Below, in pieces: positions 54,801-63,021 of a stretch of DNA of 64,000 nucleotides (its first letter is position 1; every line of letters begins with the position of its first letter). Location of the stretch: assembly GCF_030814435.1 (NCBI RefSeq), contig NZ_JAUSUW010000001.1, positions 372,001 to 436,000 on the forward strand, given 5' to 3'. Source of the DNA: Peteryoungia aggregata LMG 23059. GTDB lineage: Bacteria > Pseudomonadota > Alphaproteobacteria > Rhizobiales > Rhizobiaceae. Both the position numbers and the translations under genes were made by a program. The notes under the pieces are model-generated. The model saw only the letters and a program-made list of their open reading frames with translations, was not told the origin of the DNA and searched no databases.

Positions 54801-55128
54801 GCTGTTCGGCGCGCCCTTCTCGGCCACATCGATGATCGGCTTCATCGCGCTCGCAGGCATCATCGTGCGCAACTCGATCCTGCTGGTGGACTTTATCCGC
54901 CACGCCGATCACACCGGCAAGACGCTGACGGATGTCTTGATCGAGGCAGGTTCGATCCGCTTCAAGCCGATCCTGCTGACAGCACTTGCAGCCATTATCG
55001 GGGCTGCTGTCATCTTGACCGACCCTATTTTCCAGGGGCTCGCCATCTCGCTGCTCTTCGGTCTGGTGTCCTCCACGCTGCTCACGGTGCTCGTCATCCC
55101 GGCAATCTACAGGGTGCTCAGAACCTGA
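51883..55128 (+). CDS. RND family efflux pump inner-membrane subunit
   Basis: 1081 residues, full length for the AcrB/MexF fold. The first helix follows FIKSPLTPLFL, and LPREEEPQISVPMVDI begins the porter domain. The proton-relay pair is in IGILVDDAIVVIENIARHW, with a second cluster of helices near the C-terminus (GFIALAGIIVRNSILLVDFI). The proton-relay aspartates indicate a drug or small-molecule pump rather than a heavy-metal CusA pump. Context with BigR suggests control by sulfide or redox state. No outer-membrane channel gene is nearby. Confidence 0.93.
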   Translation: MSDPVRAPSNGQQPDDDTPMTNLGIAGNLTRAFIKSPLTPLFLIAAFAFGLVALMSLPREEEPQISVPMVDIIVQAPGLRADDAEKLITEPLETIVKSINGVEHIYSQSYDNMVLVTARFLVGTSSDAAVLRVHDKVRANLDRIPVGIAEPKVVGRGIDDVAIVTLTFSPTKEAAGHVGANDLTRIVREVRNEIAKVEDVGLTYVVGETNEIIRVSPQPEKLALYGITLQQLAGKVAGANTAMPAAQVREGGRQIDVIAGETLSTPAEIGNLLLTARDGRPVYVRDVATIEFATDTSEALVSTLRMDGETIDRTPSVTLAIAKRAGSNAVVVAEHILERVEAMEGKLIPEDIRVDVTRDYGETANEKANELLYHLGLATVSIIALVWLSIGRREALVVAIVIPVTILLTLFASWLMGYTLNRVSLFALIFSIGILVDDAIVVIENIARHWGMGDNRSRRRSAIEAVAEVGNPTIVATLTVVAALLPMLFVSGMMGPYMSPIPANASAAMIFSFFVAVMVTPWLMLKVAGNAPVHAHGDHETGGALGRMYAATARPILATKTRSWIFLGLVGLLTLGSLSLFYTKHVTVKLLPFDNKSELQVTIDLPEGSSVEATDALAQSIGRTVLQMPEVLSVQTHAGTAAPFNFNGLVRHSYVRASSNLGDVAVNLAPKAERDRTSHDIALDIRQRIASLPMPEGTSLKVVEPPPGPPVMATLLAEIYGPTPEIRRAVAAKVEDAFRSVPFIVDVDNSYGLEAPRKRLVISTDDAEFYRVEEGDVFDTIAILSNGKTIGYSHRGEGRPPIPIRLERAKGEKVIDERFLSTPMPANVLPGDKGVVELGDVVRVVDEKTTLPIFRHNGISAEMVTAELAGDFEAPLYGMLAVQEAIDAQDWTGLPKPVISLNGQPTNEDEATLLWDGEWEVTWVTFRDMGAAFMIALLGIYILVVAQFGSFKVPLVILTPVPLTFIGILGGHWLFGAPFSATSMIGFIALAGIIVRNSILLVDFIRHADHTGKTLTDVLIEAGSIRFKPILLTALAAIIGAAVILTDPIFQGLAISLLFGLVSSTLLTVLVIPAIYRVLRT

Positions 55129-55149
55129 GGACGAAGCAATCCCGGCAAG

Positions 55150-55178
55150 AGTGGCCGCGCCCCCAGCGCGGCCACTTT
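55150..55178 (+). terminator. Terminator of the RND unit
   Basis: An 11-bp perfect stem (AGTGGCCGCGC/GCGCGGCCACT, loop CCCCA) 21 nt after the pump stop, followed by TTT. The strong stem and position support termination before the photosynthesis genes. Confidence 0.75.
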
Positions 55179-55228
55179 GCGTTCATGCGCAAGATTCTCC
55201 ACGAACCCCCTTCAAAGCGACATCAAAA

Positions 55229-55250
55229 AGTGTAAACTAAATTTTACACT
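55229..55250. promoter_or_regulatory. PpsR/CrtJ-type operator ahead of bchI
   Basis: Exact TGT-N12-ACA (55231-55233, 55246-55248) with longer perfect arms AGTGTAAA (55229-55236) and TTTACACT (55243-55250). It lies 18 nt before the bchI ATG, so it likely overlaps the promoter. PpsR/CrtJ represses photosynthesis genes in the presence of oxygen in purple bacteria. Confidence 0.8.
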
Positions 55251-55268
55251 CAAGCTGAGACGGGACCC

Positions 55269-56306
55269 ATGGCCCTACCATTCCCATTCGCCGCCATCGT
55301 CGCGCAGGAGGACATGAAGAAGGCCCTCCTGATGGCAGCGGTCGAACCGCTGTTGGGCGGCGTGCTGATCTTCGGCGATCGCGGCACGGGCAAATCGACG
55401 GCGGTACGGGCTTTGACCGAACTCCTGCCACCGATCGAAACACGCAGCGGCTGCCGCTACAATTGCCTGCCGGCGGCCCCTCAGCCAGCCTGCACCGTCT
55501 GCAATCAGCCGGACAGCCTGAAGCGGCCACCGATCGTCAGGCATCGAGCACCGATGATCGATCTTCCGCTTGGCGCCACCGAAGACCGCGTCTGCGGCTC
55601 CCTCGACATCGAGAAGGCGCTGGTCGCCGGCGAGAAACATTTCGAACCGGGATTGCTGGCCGCCGCCAACCGCGGCTTCCTGTATATTGATGAGATCAAC
55701 CTGCTTGAGGATCACCTCGTTGACCTTCTGCTCGATGCCGCAGCATCCGGTGTCAATGTCGTTGAACGCGAGGGCCTCAGCATCCGTCATGCGGCCCGCT
55801 TCGTTCTCGTCGGCAGCGGCAATCCGGAAGAAGGCGACCTCAGGCCCCAGCTTCTCGACCGATTTGGCCTGTCCGTCGAGGTCCGCACCATCGAGGATCT
55901 CGATCAACGCATCGACGTCATCAGGCGCAGGGATGCCTACGAGACAGATCCGTCCGCCTTTTCCAAGCTCTGGGCCAAGCGCGACGCTGCGATCGGCCGG
56001 CGCGTCGTTGCGGCCCGCAAGATCCTCCGCCAGGTCGAGATCCCGGATCAGGTGGTGATGCGCATGTCGCAGCTCTGTCTGCGGCTCGGCATCGATGGCA
56101 TGCGCGGCGAACTGACCCTCATGCGTGCGTGCCGCGCGGCAGCCGCCCTTGCCGGACGCACCCTCGTCACCTGGGACGATGTCGCCGACATCGCACCCAT
56201 GGTGCTCTGCCATCGCCTGCGCCGCGACCCCCTCGATGACGCAGGCACCACGCCGAGGGTCGAACGGGCCCTCGCCACGATCAGCGGCGGTCACGCGCAT
56301 GGCTAA
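55269..56306 (+). CDS. bchI: Magnesium chelatase ATPase subunit BchI
   Basis: 345 residues with Walker A GDRGTGKS (36-43), the four-Cys insertion seen in BchI (Cys62, Cys66, Cys75, Cys78), Walker [21 protein letters not shown], and sensor motif [19 protein letters not shown]. With BchD and BchH it inserts Mg into protoporphyrin IX, the first committed step to bacteriochlorophyll. Length is normal. It is headed by a PpsR-type operator and overlaps bchD by 8 nt. Confidence 0.96.
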   Translation: MALPFPFAAIVAQEDMKKALLMAAVEPLLGGVLIFGDRGTGKSTAVRALTELLPPIETRSGCRYNCLPAAPQPACTVCNQPDSLKRPPIVRHRAPMIDLPLGATEDRVCGSLDIEKALVAGEKHFEPGLLAAANRGFLYIDEINLLEDHLVDLLLDAAASGVNVVEREGLSIRHAARFVLVGSGNPEEGDLRPQLLDRFGLSVEVRTIEDLDQRIDVIRRRDAYETDPSAFSKLWAKRDAAIGRRVVAARKILRQVEIPDQVVMRMSQLCLRLGIDGMRGELTLMRACRAAAALAGRTLVTWDDVADIAPMVLCHRLRRDPLDDAGTTPRVERALATISGGHAHG

Positions 56307-58131
56307 GCTCGGCCCGCACGAAGCCTTTGAGCAGGCTCTCGACGACCGCGGGGCGGAGCTCTGGGCGGATGCGCGGCTGGCAGCAGACCTCATCGCCTCG
56401 GGCAGGTCGGCGATCGGCGGATTGTGGCTCAAGGCGCGCGCTGGTGGCGTGCGAGACCTCTTTCTCTCGCGGCTCCAGGAGCGGATGGGGACCACGACAC
56501 CGTGGACACGCCTGCCACCGGGTACATCGATCGCCAATCTGACAGGCGGCATCGATCTCGCCGCGACAGCAAAACAGGGCAGGCTGGTGCGCCAGCAGGG
56601 CCTCTTGTCCCGGGCGGCCGGAGGCGTCCTGTTGATCCCGATGGCTGAATGCCTGGACTCCGCGCTCGCGGCACTGGTTGCCAGCGCCATGGATGCGCCA
56701 TCGGCAACCGGCCTCCTGGTGATCGCCCTCGATGAATCCCTGGATGAGGAAGCGCCGCTCTGCGCCACCATCGGCGACCGCCTTTCGCTCCGCGTCGATC
56801 TCGACGGCATTGGCTGGCACCATCTGGACGACCAATCGAAAGACACACCGACCAACCTTGAACAGCAAGACGCCTGGCGCGAGGTCACGATTGACGGCCT
56901 TCTGCTGAAGGCACTGGCGAGCCTATCCCTGAGCGCCGGCCATGGCTCCTCCCGGATCCTCTCCCATCTCGTCCGCACTGCACGCCTGCTCGCCTGCCGT
57001 GACGATCGCACCACGGTGGACGAGGGGGATGTGCTGACAGCCCTTCGTCTCTGCCTCGGGATCCGCCTTGCGCCTGCGAGCAACCAGGCTCCGGCACCGA
57101 CGGAGGCCACCGCGCCGGAGGATGACAAGGCAGCACAAACGAAGCAGAGCCAGGTCTCAAACGACCCGGAGCCACAGCCCGAAGCCGAAACGGCAAGTCC
57201 GACACAGCTGGATACCTTGACGGAAATGCTGTCAGCGGTTCAGGCCGGGGCTCTCGCAGCCGATCCCTGGCTTTCCGTCTCGCAGCGTCCGACGCGCAAC
57301 TCGGGCCTTGCGGGAAAATCGGGTGGCTTGCGCAAGAATGCCCGGCGCGGCCGGCCTTTCGGTATTGGCCTTGCGCCACCATACCCGGAAGCGAAGCCCG
57401 ACATTGTCGCAACCTTGCGGGCGGCGGCACCTTTTCAGAGGATCAGGGCCGCCCAGCGCCTTGCCATGAGCAAATCCGCAGCCACACCGACAGCTGAAGC
57501 CTTCAGCCCTCGCGCCTTCGTGGTCAGGGACGATTTCCGCTATGTCCGGCTTCGCCACGCAGCCCCCTCGACCGCGATCTTCGTCGTCGACGCCTCGGGT
57601 TCCACAGCTCTCGAACGGCTCGGCGAAACTAAGGGCGCCATCGAACAGCTGCTCGCCCGCTGCTATGTCCGCCGCGACGAAGTGGCTCTCATTGCTTTTC
57701 GCGGCACCCAGGCAGAGCTTCTGCTTCCGCCCACGCGTTCACTGACAGCTGCAAAGCGCAAGCTTTCCGGCCTGCCGGGTGGCGGCCCGACCCCGCTCGC
57801 CGCCGGCCTGAAGGCGGGTCTGGAGCTAGCCCTCACGGTCGAGCGGCGCGGCAGCAGTCCCGTGCTTGTCCTCCTGACAGACGGAAGCGGCAATATTGCT
57901 CTCGACGGCACCCCGGATCGCGCGCGCGCGGCCGAAGAGCTTTCGCGGCTCGCGCAAAACTGCAAGGCCAGAGACCTGCGCACGATCTGCATCGACATTG
58001 CGCGACGCCCGCGCGAAAGCGTGGCGACCCTCGCCGGAATGCTGGGCGCCGACCTGCATATTCTCCGCCAGGCGGATGCCCGGCGTGTGTCGCACCTCGT
58101 CGATCTCTCCATGCAGGAGGCACGGTCATGA
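56299..58131 (+). CDS. bchD: Magnesium chelatase subunit BchD
   Basis: 610 residues from ATG 56299 inside the bchI end. The N-terminal AAA-like domain lacks a Walker A, as usual. An acidic/Pro/Gln-rich linker covers about 258-305. The C-terminal VWA domain carries the metal-site motif DASGS (431-435) and later TPLAAGLKAGLELA. BchD forms the platform ring with BchI. The longer frame from 56125 lies in bchI and is not used. It overlaps bchO by 4 nt. Confidence 0.95.
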   Translation: MAKLGPHEAFEQALDDRGAELWADARLAADLIASGRSAIGGLWLKARAGGVRDLFLSRLQERMGTTTPWTRLPPGTSIANLTGGIDLAATAKQGRLVRQQGLLSRAAGGVLLIPMAECLDSALAALVASAMDAPSATGLLVIALDESLDEEAPLCATIGDRLSLRVDLDGIGWHHLDDQSKDTPTNLEQQDAWREVTIDGLLLKALASLSLSAGHGSSRILSHLVRTARLLACRDDRTTVDEGDVLTALRLCLGIRLAPASNQAPAPTEATAPEDDKAAQTKQSQVSNDPEPQPEAETASPTQLDTLTEMLSAVQAGALAADPWLSVSQRPTRNSGLAGKSGGLRKNARRGRPFGIGLAPPYPEAKPDIVATLRAAAPFQRIRAAQRLAMSKSAATPTAEAFSPRAFVVRDDFRYVRLRHAAPSTAIFVVDASGSTALERLGETKGAIEQLLARCYVRRDEVALIAFRGTQAELLLPPTRSLTAAKRKLSGLPGGGPTPLAAGLKAGLELALTVERRGSSPVLVLLTDGSGNIALDGTPDRARAAEELSRLAQNCKARDLRTICIDIARRPRESVATLAGMLGADLHILRQADARRVSHLVDLSMQEARS

Positions 58132-59036
58132 TGACCGGTCAAGATCGACTGGACTGGGAAACCGATGGCCGATCCTGGCCGCATCGCAGCGCGAGCCGGT
58201 TCCTGCAGACCGCCTCCTGCGACTGGCATGTACAGATCGCGGGGCCGGACAATGGTCCCGTGGTCTTGTTGCTGCACGGCACCGGCGCCGCCTCCCACTC
58301 CTGGCGCCATCTGCTTCCGCTTCTGTCCACGCGCTTTCGTATCGTCGTGCCTGACCTGCCATGCCATGGCTTCACCCGTCCGCGCGAGCCTGCCGACCTC
58401 TCGCTGCCCGGGATGGTTCGCGCCCTGACCGAACTGCTGGCGCTGCTGGACCGCTGCCCTGCGGTCATTCTCGGCCATTCGGCCGGCGCGGCGATCGCGG
58501 TCACGCTGGCCGCCAGCCATGCCGCAGCCGTTCCACGCCACGTCATCGGCATCAACGGTGCATTTCTGCCCATCAGGGGCAATGCCCTGTTTTCGCCGCT
58601 CGCCAAGGCGCTGTTCGCCAATCCGTTCTCCGCCTCGATGTTCTCGCTTTTGTCGCGCGTGACACCCCTCGGCGGCAATCTGCTGACAGCGACCGGCTCG
58701 ACGATCGACGAGGAGGGCAAGGCGATCTATCGCATGCTGCTCGCCTCGCCGGCCCATGTCCGTGGCGCGCTCGGCATGATGGCAGCCTGGGATCTGACGC
58801 GTTTTGACGCGACGTTGCGGCGCCTCCCCTTTCCCATGACGCTGATCGCTGCGCGGGACGACCCGATGGTGCCGATCGAGAACTCAAGCCATGCGGCGCT
58901 GCAAGCGCCTGGCAGCCGGCTCATCCTCACCGACCGAGGTGGACATCTGCTGCATGAATGCCGCGCTGGTGAAGTGGCCCGCTGGCTCGATGAGGCAATG
59001 GGCGATCAGAGACCGAACGGAGCGGACGCAGCATGA
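58128..59036 (+). CDS. bchO: BchO alpha/beta hydrolase
   Basis: 302 residues. It has LLLHGTGAASHSWR, nucleophile Ser118 in GHSAGAA, a late Asp in ARDDPMVP, and His in DRGGHLLHE. BchO always follows bchID in purple-bacterial clusters and is classed as a Mg-chelatase accessory protein, with a role not fully settled. The Ser-Asp-His set is complete. ATGA-type overlaps couple it to bchD and crtI. Confidence 0.93.
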   Translation: MMTGQDRLDWETDGRSWPHRSASRFLQTASCDWHVQIAGPDNGPVVLLLHGTGAASHSWRHLLPLLSTRFRIVVPDLPCHGFTRPREPADLSLPGMVRALTELLALLDRCPAVILGHSAGAAIAVTLAASHAAAVPRHVIGINGAFLPIRGNALFSPLAKALFANPFSASMFSLLSRVTPLGGNLLTATGSTIDEEGKAIYRMLLASPAHVRGALGMMAAWDLTRFDATLRRLPFPMTLIAARDDPMVPIENSSHAALQAPGSRLILTDRGGHLLHECRAGEVARWLDEAMGDQRPNGADAA

Positions 59037-60604
59037 ACATCGTCGGACGCTTTCCTCGATCGAACCGGCAACCCGCCGACAACCGACCCCATGCCGTCAT
59101 CATCGGCGCCGGAGTGGGCGGACTGACGACAGGTGCGCTGCTGGGCGCCAAGGGGTATCGGGTGACGATCGTCGATCCGCTCGACGAACCCGGCGGCCGC
59201 GCCTACGCACATCGGCAGGATGGTTTCACCTTCGATGCAGGGCCCACCATCATCACGGCCCCCTGGCTTTTCGAGAACCTCTGGAGCGACTGCGGGGGAC
59301 GCCTGAGCGACGACGTGGAGCTGCAGCCCAACACGCCCTTCTACCGCGTCCGCTTCGACGACGGCACGGTCTTCGACTATTCCGGGGATCGCGCGGCCAT
59401 GGAGGACCAGATCGCGCGGATCGAACCCCGAGATGTTGCAGGTTACAGAAGCTTCCTCGATGAGAGCCGCCGCATCTACGAGGTCGCCTTCGAGCAACTC
59501 GCGCACAAGCCCTTCCACAGCCTGCTCTTCACGGCGAAAACGCTCGCGCGCCTCGTCCGCCTCGGCGGCTACCGCTCCGTCTATTCGGTCGTGTCGAAAC
59601 ACTTCCGCAGCGACAAGCTGCGGACCCTCTTCTCGTTCCATCCGCTGCTGATCGGCGGCAATCCCTTCTCGGCCACCTCCTTCTACTGCCTGATTGCGCA
59701 TCTCGAGGGAAAATACGGCGTCCATCACGCCATCGGCGGCACCAATGCGCTGGTGCGCGGGATCGCCTCTCTGGTCACCCGCAATGGTGGCCGCATCAGG
59801 CTCAATGAAACGGTCACGGAGATCGAGACGGAGGGCCGAAAGGCTTCGGGCGTCAAACTGTCGTCAGGCGAGCGCATTGCAGCAGACATCGTCATTTCCA
59901 ATGCCGATCCCGCCACCACCTACGGCCATCTTCTGAAAACCTATCCCCGCAAGCGCTGGACGGATTCGAAGCTCGCCCTAGGCGATTATTCGATGAGCCT
60001 CTTCGTCTGGTATTTCGGCACGAACCGGCGATATGACGACGTGCTCCACCACACGATGCTCTTCGGCCCCCGCTACAAGGGGCTGCTCGACGACATCTTC
60101 CGCCGTCATCGCCTGGCAGCAGATTTCAGCCTCTACCTGCACCGCCCGACGGCAAGCGACCCCTCGCTCGCGCCACCCGGCTGTGATGCCTTTTACGTAC
60201 TGAGCCCTGTCCCCAACCTGACGGCCGACACCGACTGGGAGACAGAGGCCGAACGCTATCGGACCAAAATCCAGGCTCGGCTGGAGGACACGATCCTGCC
60301 CGGGCTATCGCAGCACATCGTCAGTTCGCGGATCGCGACGCCGGTGGACTTTCGCGATCGTCTTCTTTCCTGGCAGGGGGCGGCCTTCGCCCTGGAGCCG
60401 AAACTCTTTCAGAGCGCCTGGTTCCGTCCGCACAACAAGAGCGAGGAACTCGAAAACCTCTTCCTCTGTGGCGCAGGCACGCATCCTGGCGCCGGACTGC
60501 CGGGCGTCGTTTCCTCGGCACGCATCGTCGCCGATCTCGTACCGGATCCAGCAGACTTTCTGGCCGAAAGCCGCCAAAGGCTCGGGGGGCCGGCCCATTC
60601 ATGA
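59033..60604 (+). CDS. crtI: Phytoene desaturase CrtI
   Basis: 523 residues with the FAD motif GAGVGG (25-30), DEPGGRAYAHRQDGFTFDAGPT (read in parts), and the C-terminal carotenoid-desaturase signature LFLCGAGTHPGAGLPGV. It desaturates phytoene, three steps to neurosporene or four to lycopene; the presence of CrtC and CrtD nearby favours the neurosporene (spheroidene) route. Overlaps of 4 nt on both sides couple bchO, crtI and crtB. Confidence 0.95.
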   Translation: MNIVGRFPRSNRQPADNRPHAVIIGAGVGGLTTGALLGAKGYRVTIVDPLDEPGGRAYAHRQDGFTFDAGPTIITAPWLFENLWSDCGGRLSDDVELQPNTPFYRVRFDDGTVFDYSGDRAAMEDQIARIEPRDVAGYRSFLDESRRIYEVAFEQLAHKPFHSLLFTAKTLARLVRLGGYRSVYSVVSKHFRSDKLRTLFSFHPLLIGGNPFSATSFYCLIAHLEGKYGVHHAIGGTNALVRGIASLVTRNGGRIRLNETVTEIETEGRKASGVKLSSGERIAADIVISNADPATTYGHLLKTYPRKRWTDSKLALGDYSMSLFVWYFGTNRRYDDVLHHTMLFGPRYKGLLDDIFRRHRLAADFSLYLHRPTASDPSLAPPGCDAFYVLSPVPNLTADTDWETEAERYRTKIQARLEDTILPGLSQHIVSSRIATPVDFRDRLLSWQGAAFALEPKLFQSAWFRPHNKSEELENLFLCGAGTHPGAGLPGVVSSARIVADLVPDPADFLAESRQRLGGPAHS

Positions 60605-61770
60605 CTTCCACCGAATTCCATCCCACCGACATGCTCGTCGCACGCCCCCTGGCCCGCAGGCCCATACTCGTCAACTACGGCTTTTCCGGCGAATTCGAGG
60701 ACGAGAAAGCGTGCTCGGCAGCCATCCGTCAGGGCTCCAAGTCCTTTCATCTCGCCTCACTGCTGCTGCCCTCACCCACCCGTCAGGCGGCAAGGGCACT
60801 CTATGCCTTCTGTCGCCACTCCGATGACTTGATCGACGACCCGAGAAGCGGCATGCCGGCCTTGCTAAAGTTGCGGCAGAGGCTCGACCTGATCTATGCG
60901 GGCGACCCCGCCCCCTTCGCCTGCGATCGAGCCTTTGCCCGCACTGTTCGTGACCATCAGGTGCCGAAACCCATCGTGGAGGCCTTGCTCGACGGTTTTG
61001 CCATGGATCTCGGAGGCCAGCGCTATCGCAGCCTTGCGGATCTCAAGGCCTATGCGACATGCGTCGCTGCAAGCGTCGGCGTGATGATGGCTGCAGTCAT
61101 GGGCGTGCGGGACAGCGAGGCCCTAGCCCGTGCGGCCGATCTCGGCATCGCCATGCAACTCACCAACATCGCCCGCGACATTGGTGAGGACGCGCGAAAC
61201 GGCAGGCTCTATCTGCCACTCGACTGGTTGGACGAACACGGCCTGGATGCGGAGGCATTTCTCGCAGCACCGCGCTTCACGCCCGAACTCGGCAAGATCG
61301 TTCGAAGGCTGCTTCGCGAGGCGGACCACCACTACCGGCTCGGCCATGCGGGCATTGAAAGCCTCCCTCCCGCATGCCGCCATGCCATCAGGACCGCAGC
61401 CCTGATCTACGAGGCAATTGGCACGCAGATCGCCCGCAATGGCTTTGACAGCGTGAGTACGCGCGCAAGCACCGGCCTTCTTCAAAAGACAGGCCTTTTG
61501 CTGAAGGGCCGGCACCAGGATCGCCGTTGGTCTGCGACGGCGATGCTTGACAGCAAGGCCCCGCCGGACCCAGCAGCCGCGATGCTGGTAGAGACGCTAT
61601 CGCTCGCGGGCCATGCGATTGGCAGCGTGCATGATCGCCAGACAGACGAAGGCAAAGAGAACGCCGTCGGACGTCTCACAGAGATCCTGTTGCAACTCCA
61701 TGCACGAACCCAGCTGGAACAGCAGGAGCGCCGTCTCCTCGCACGAAAGAAGGTGGCCAGCCTTGCTTGA
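60601..61770 (+). CDS. crtB: Phytoene synthase CrtB
   Basis: 389 residues. Both Asp-rich prenyl-binding motifs are intact: DDLIDD (75-80) and QLTNIARDIGEDARNGRLYLP (186-206, read in parts). It condenses two geranylgeranyl diphosphates to phytoene. The C-terminal 80 residues extend past the usual end and include a Gln/Arg-rich helix (HARTQLEQQERRLLARKK). A small TTG-started membrane protein overlaps its end. Confidence 0.95.
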   Translation: MTSTEFHPTDMLVARPLARRPILVNYGFSGEFEDEKACSAAIRQGSKSFHLASLLLPSPTRQAARALYAFCRHSDDLIDDPRSGMPALLKLRQRLDLIYAGDPAPFACDRAFARTVRDHQVPKPIVEALLDGFAMDLGGQRYRSLADLKAYATCVAASVGVMMAAVMGVRDSEALARAADLGIAMQLTNIARDIGEDARNGRLYLPLDWLDEHGLDAEAFLAAPRFTPELGKIVRRLLREADHHYRLGHAGIESLPPACRHAIRTAALIYEAIGTQIARNGFDSVSTRASTGLLQKTGLLLKGRHQDRRWSATAMLDSKAPPDPAAAMLVETLSLAGHAIGSVHDRQTDEGKENAVGRLTEILLQLHARTQLEQQERRLLARKKVASLA

Positions 61771-61921
61771 AAACCACTTCGGGCTGATCGAAGCCGTCTT
61801 CGTCTTTGGATTGGCCGTCGCATTCTACATCTGGCAGATGCGTGATCTCAGGAAAGAGAACGAGAAGGCAGCGGCGCGCGCCCGACAACAGAAGGACGAA
61901 GCGGACGGTCCGACCGACTGA
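61763..61921 (+). CDS. Small single-helix membrane protein after crtB
   Basis: 52 residues from TTG 61763, which has AAGGTGG 6 nt upstream and overlaps the crtB stop by 8 nt. One membrane helix (LIEAVFVFGLAVAFYIWQM) is followed by a charged Lys/Glu/Arg-rich coiled tail (RDLRKENEKAAARARQQKDE). Coupled translation with crtB and position in the photosynthesis cluster suggest a small protein of the carotenoid or photosynthetic membrane. I do not recognise a named family. The frame is open further upstream in crtB, but has no better start. Confidence 0.7.
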   Translation: MLENHFGLIEAVFVFGLAVAFYIWQMRDLRKENEKAAARARQQKDEADGPTD

Positions 61922-61941
61922 CACTTCTTCTCGTCACACCT

Positions 61942-63021
61942 TCAGCCCCGTCGCGGCATGCGGAACGGCAGCATCAACCGCACGAATGGCATCGACAGAC
62001 GGCGACAGTCGAGGGTTTCGTGCATCATCACGATATCATCGCCGGCGAGATGGGTGGTAACGAGTGATCGTCGGTAAAAGGGACTGTCCTCCAGCTTCCG
62101 GATCACACGCGGAACGGTCCCCATGTCGCAGGCGACGCCCCCTTCCACGCCCCAGAAGCCCCGTGCGAGCGGCTGCCTTGGTGGAGGCGCGAAGGTCCCC
62201 ATCCGTCCATCCGCATCGAAACGCAGCCCGAAACTCCGGCGTGCTCCATCCGCCAAGACAGAGTCGTAGAGGATGATGGACTGTCCGTCGGATCCATGCC
62301 CCTGCCCCCAGTCCCAGCCACGGAAGTCGGCTTCGAGAGGCCTGCTGCCCCAGTTCATGTCGTGATAGCCCTCCCCAGACCAGCCACCATCGAGCAGGTC
62401 CGGGCAGCGTAGCGTGATCCGGGACGACGGCGCGACTGGCAGCCACTGGTGATCTCCTGCTTCATCGAGATCGAAACTGACGCTGTTGACGAAGCGCGGC
62501 TCGACCACGATGGACCCGCTCATGCGCTTCGGCAGCAGGCGATGGCCCGGCCAGGGAAGGAAGACCTCGTCGAAATCGATCTCGAACCCTTCGCCTCGGG
62601 CACGGAACTCACTGGCGGCGATTGCCAGCCTGGCAGGTTCCCGGCGCAGATCCCGCCGCCCGCGCTCCGTCATCGCCCATGCATTCGATGGGGGACCATA
62701 AAGGGCAACGTTGAAGGCCACGTGCCGTTCGGGATCACGGCGGCCGGCAAAGTGATAATAGGGTGAGAAGACCGAACCCACGAAGGCAATCACAGTGAAG
62801 GCGAACTGCCCGCAGTCGCTCGTCCCGTCTGCATACCACCAGTGGTAACCACCCGGTGGGACCGGGGCGTCGAAGCCAGGTCGGCCATCAGTTGTTCGGC
62901 CGCAAGTTTGCCCGAAAGCGCCGCCATCGGCACCCCGGGCCCCGGATGCACGCTGCCTCCCGCCAGATAGAGCCCCGGTATGGGTCCCAGAGATCCCGGG
63001 CGGGCGAAGGACGCCATCCAT
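61942..63021 (-). CDS. crtC: Carotenoid 1,2-hydratase CrtC (start uncertain)
   Basis: Hydrates neurosporene or its derivatives at C1. The conserved protein begins at PGFDAPVPPGGYHWWYADG, runs through IAFVGSVFSPYYHFAGRRDP, YGPPSNAWAMTERG, HDMNWGSRPLEADFRGWDWG and VTTHLAGDDIVMMHETLDCR, and ends at 61942. No ATG, GTG or TTG lies in this frame near the conserved start (about 62889). The first in-frame start upstream is ATG 63021, which would add about 44 unconserved residues encoded out of frame within crtD; the frame stays open to 63168. Either this long overlap is real, an unusual start is used, or a frameshift joins it to crtD. The body of the gene is intact. Confidence 0.85.
   Translation of the reverse strand: MDGVLRPPGISGTHTGALSGGRQRASGARGADGGAFGQTCGRTTDGRPGFDAPVPPGGYHWWYADGTSDCGQFAFTVIAFVGSVFSPYYHFAGRRDPERHVAFNVALYGPPSNAWAMTERGRRDLRREPARLAIAASEFRARGEGFEIDFDEVFLPWPGHRLLPKRMSGSIVVEPRFVNSVSFDLDEAGDHQWLPVAPSSRITLRCPDLLDGGWSGEGYHDMNWGSRPLEADFRGWDWGQGHGSDGQSIILYDSVLADGARRSFGLRFDADGRMGTFAPPPRQPLARGFWGVEGGVACDMGTVPRVIRKLEDSPFYRRSLVTTHLAGDDIVMMHETLDCRRLSMPFVRLMLPFRMPRRG

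Noticed and set aside
55275..57128. 617-codon open frame antisense to bchI-bchD
   Set aside because: Antisense shadow of two well supported genes in GC-rich DNA; Arg/Ser/Pro-rich with no domain.
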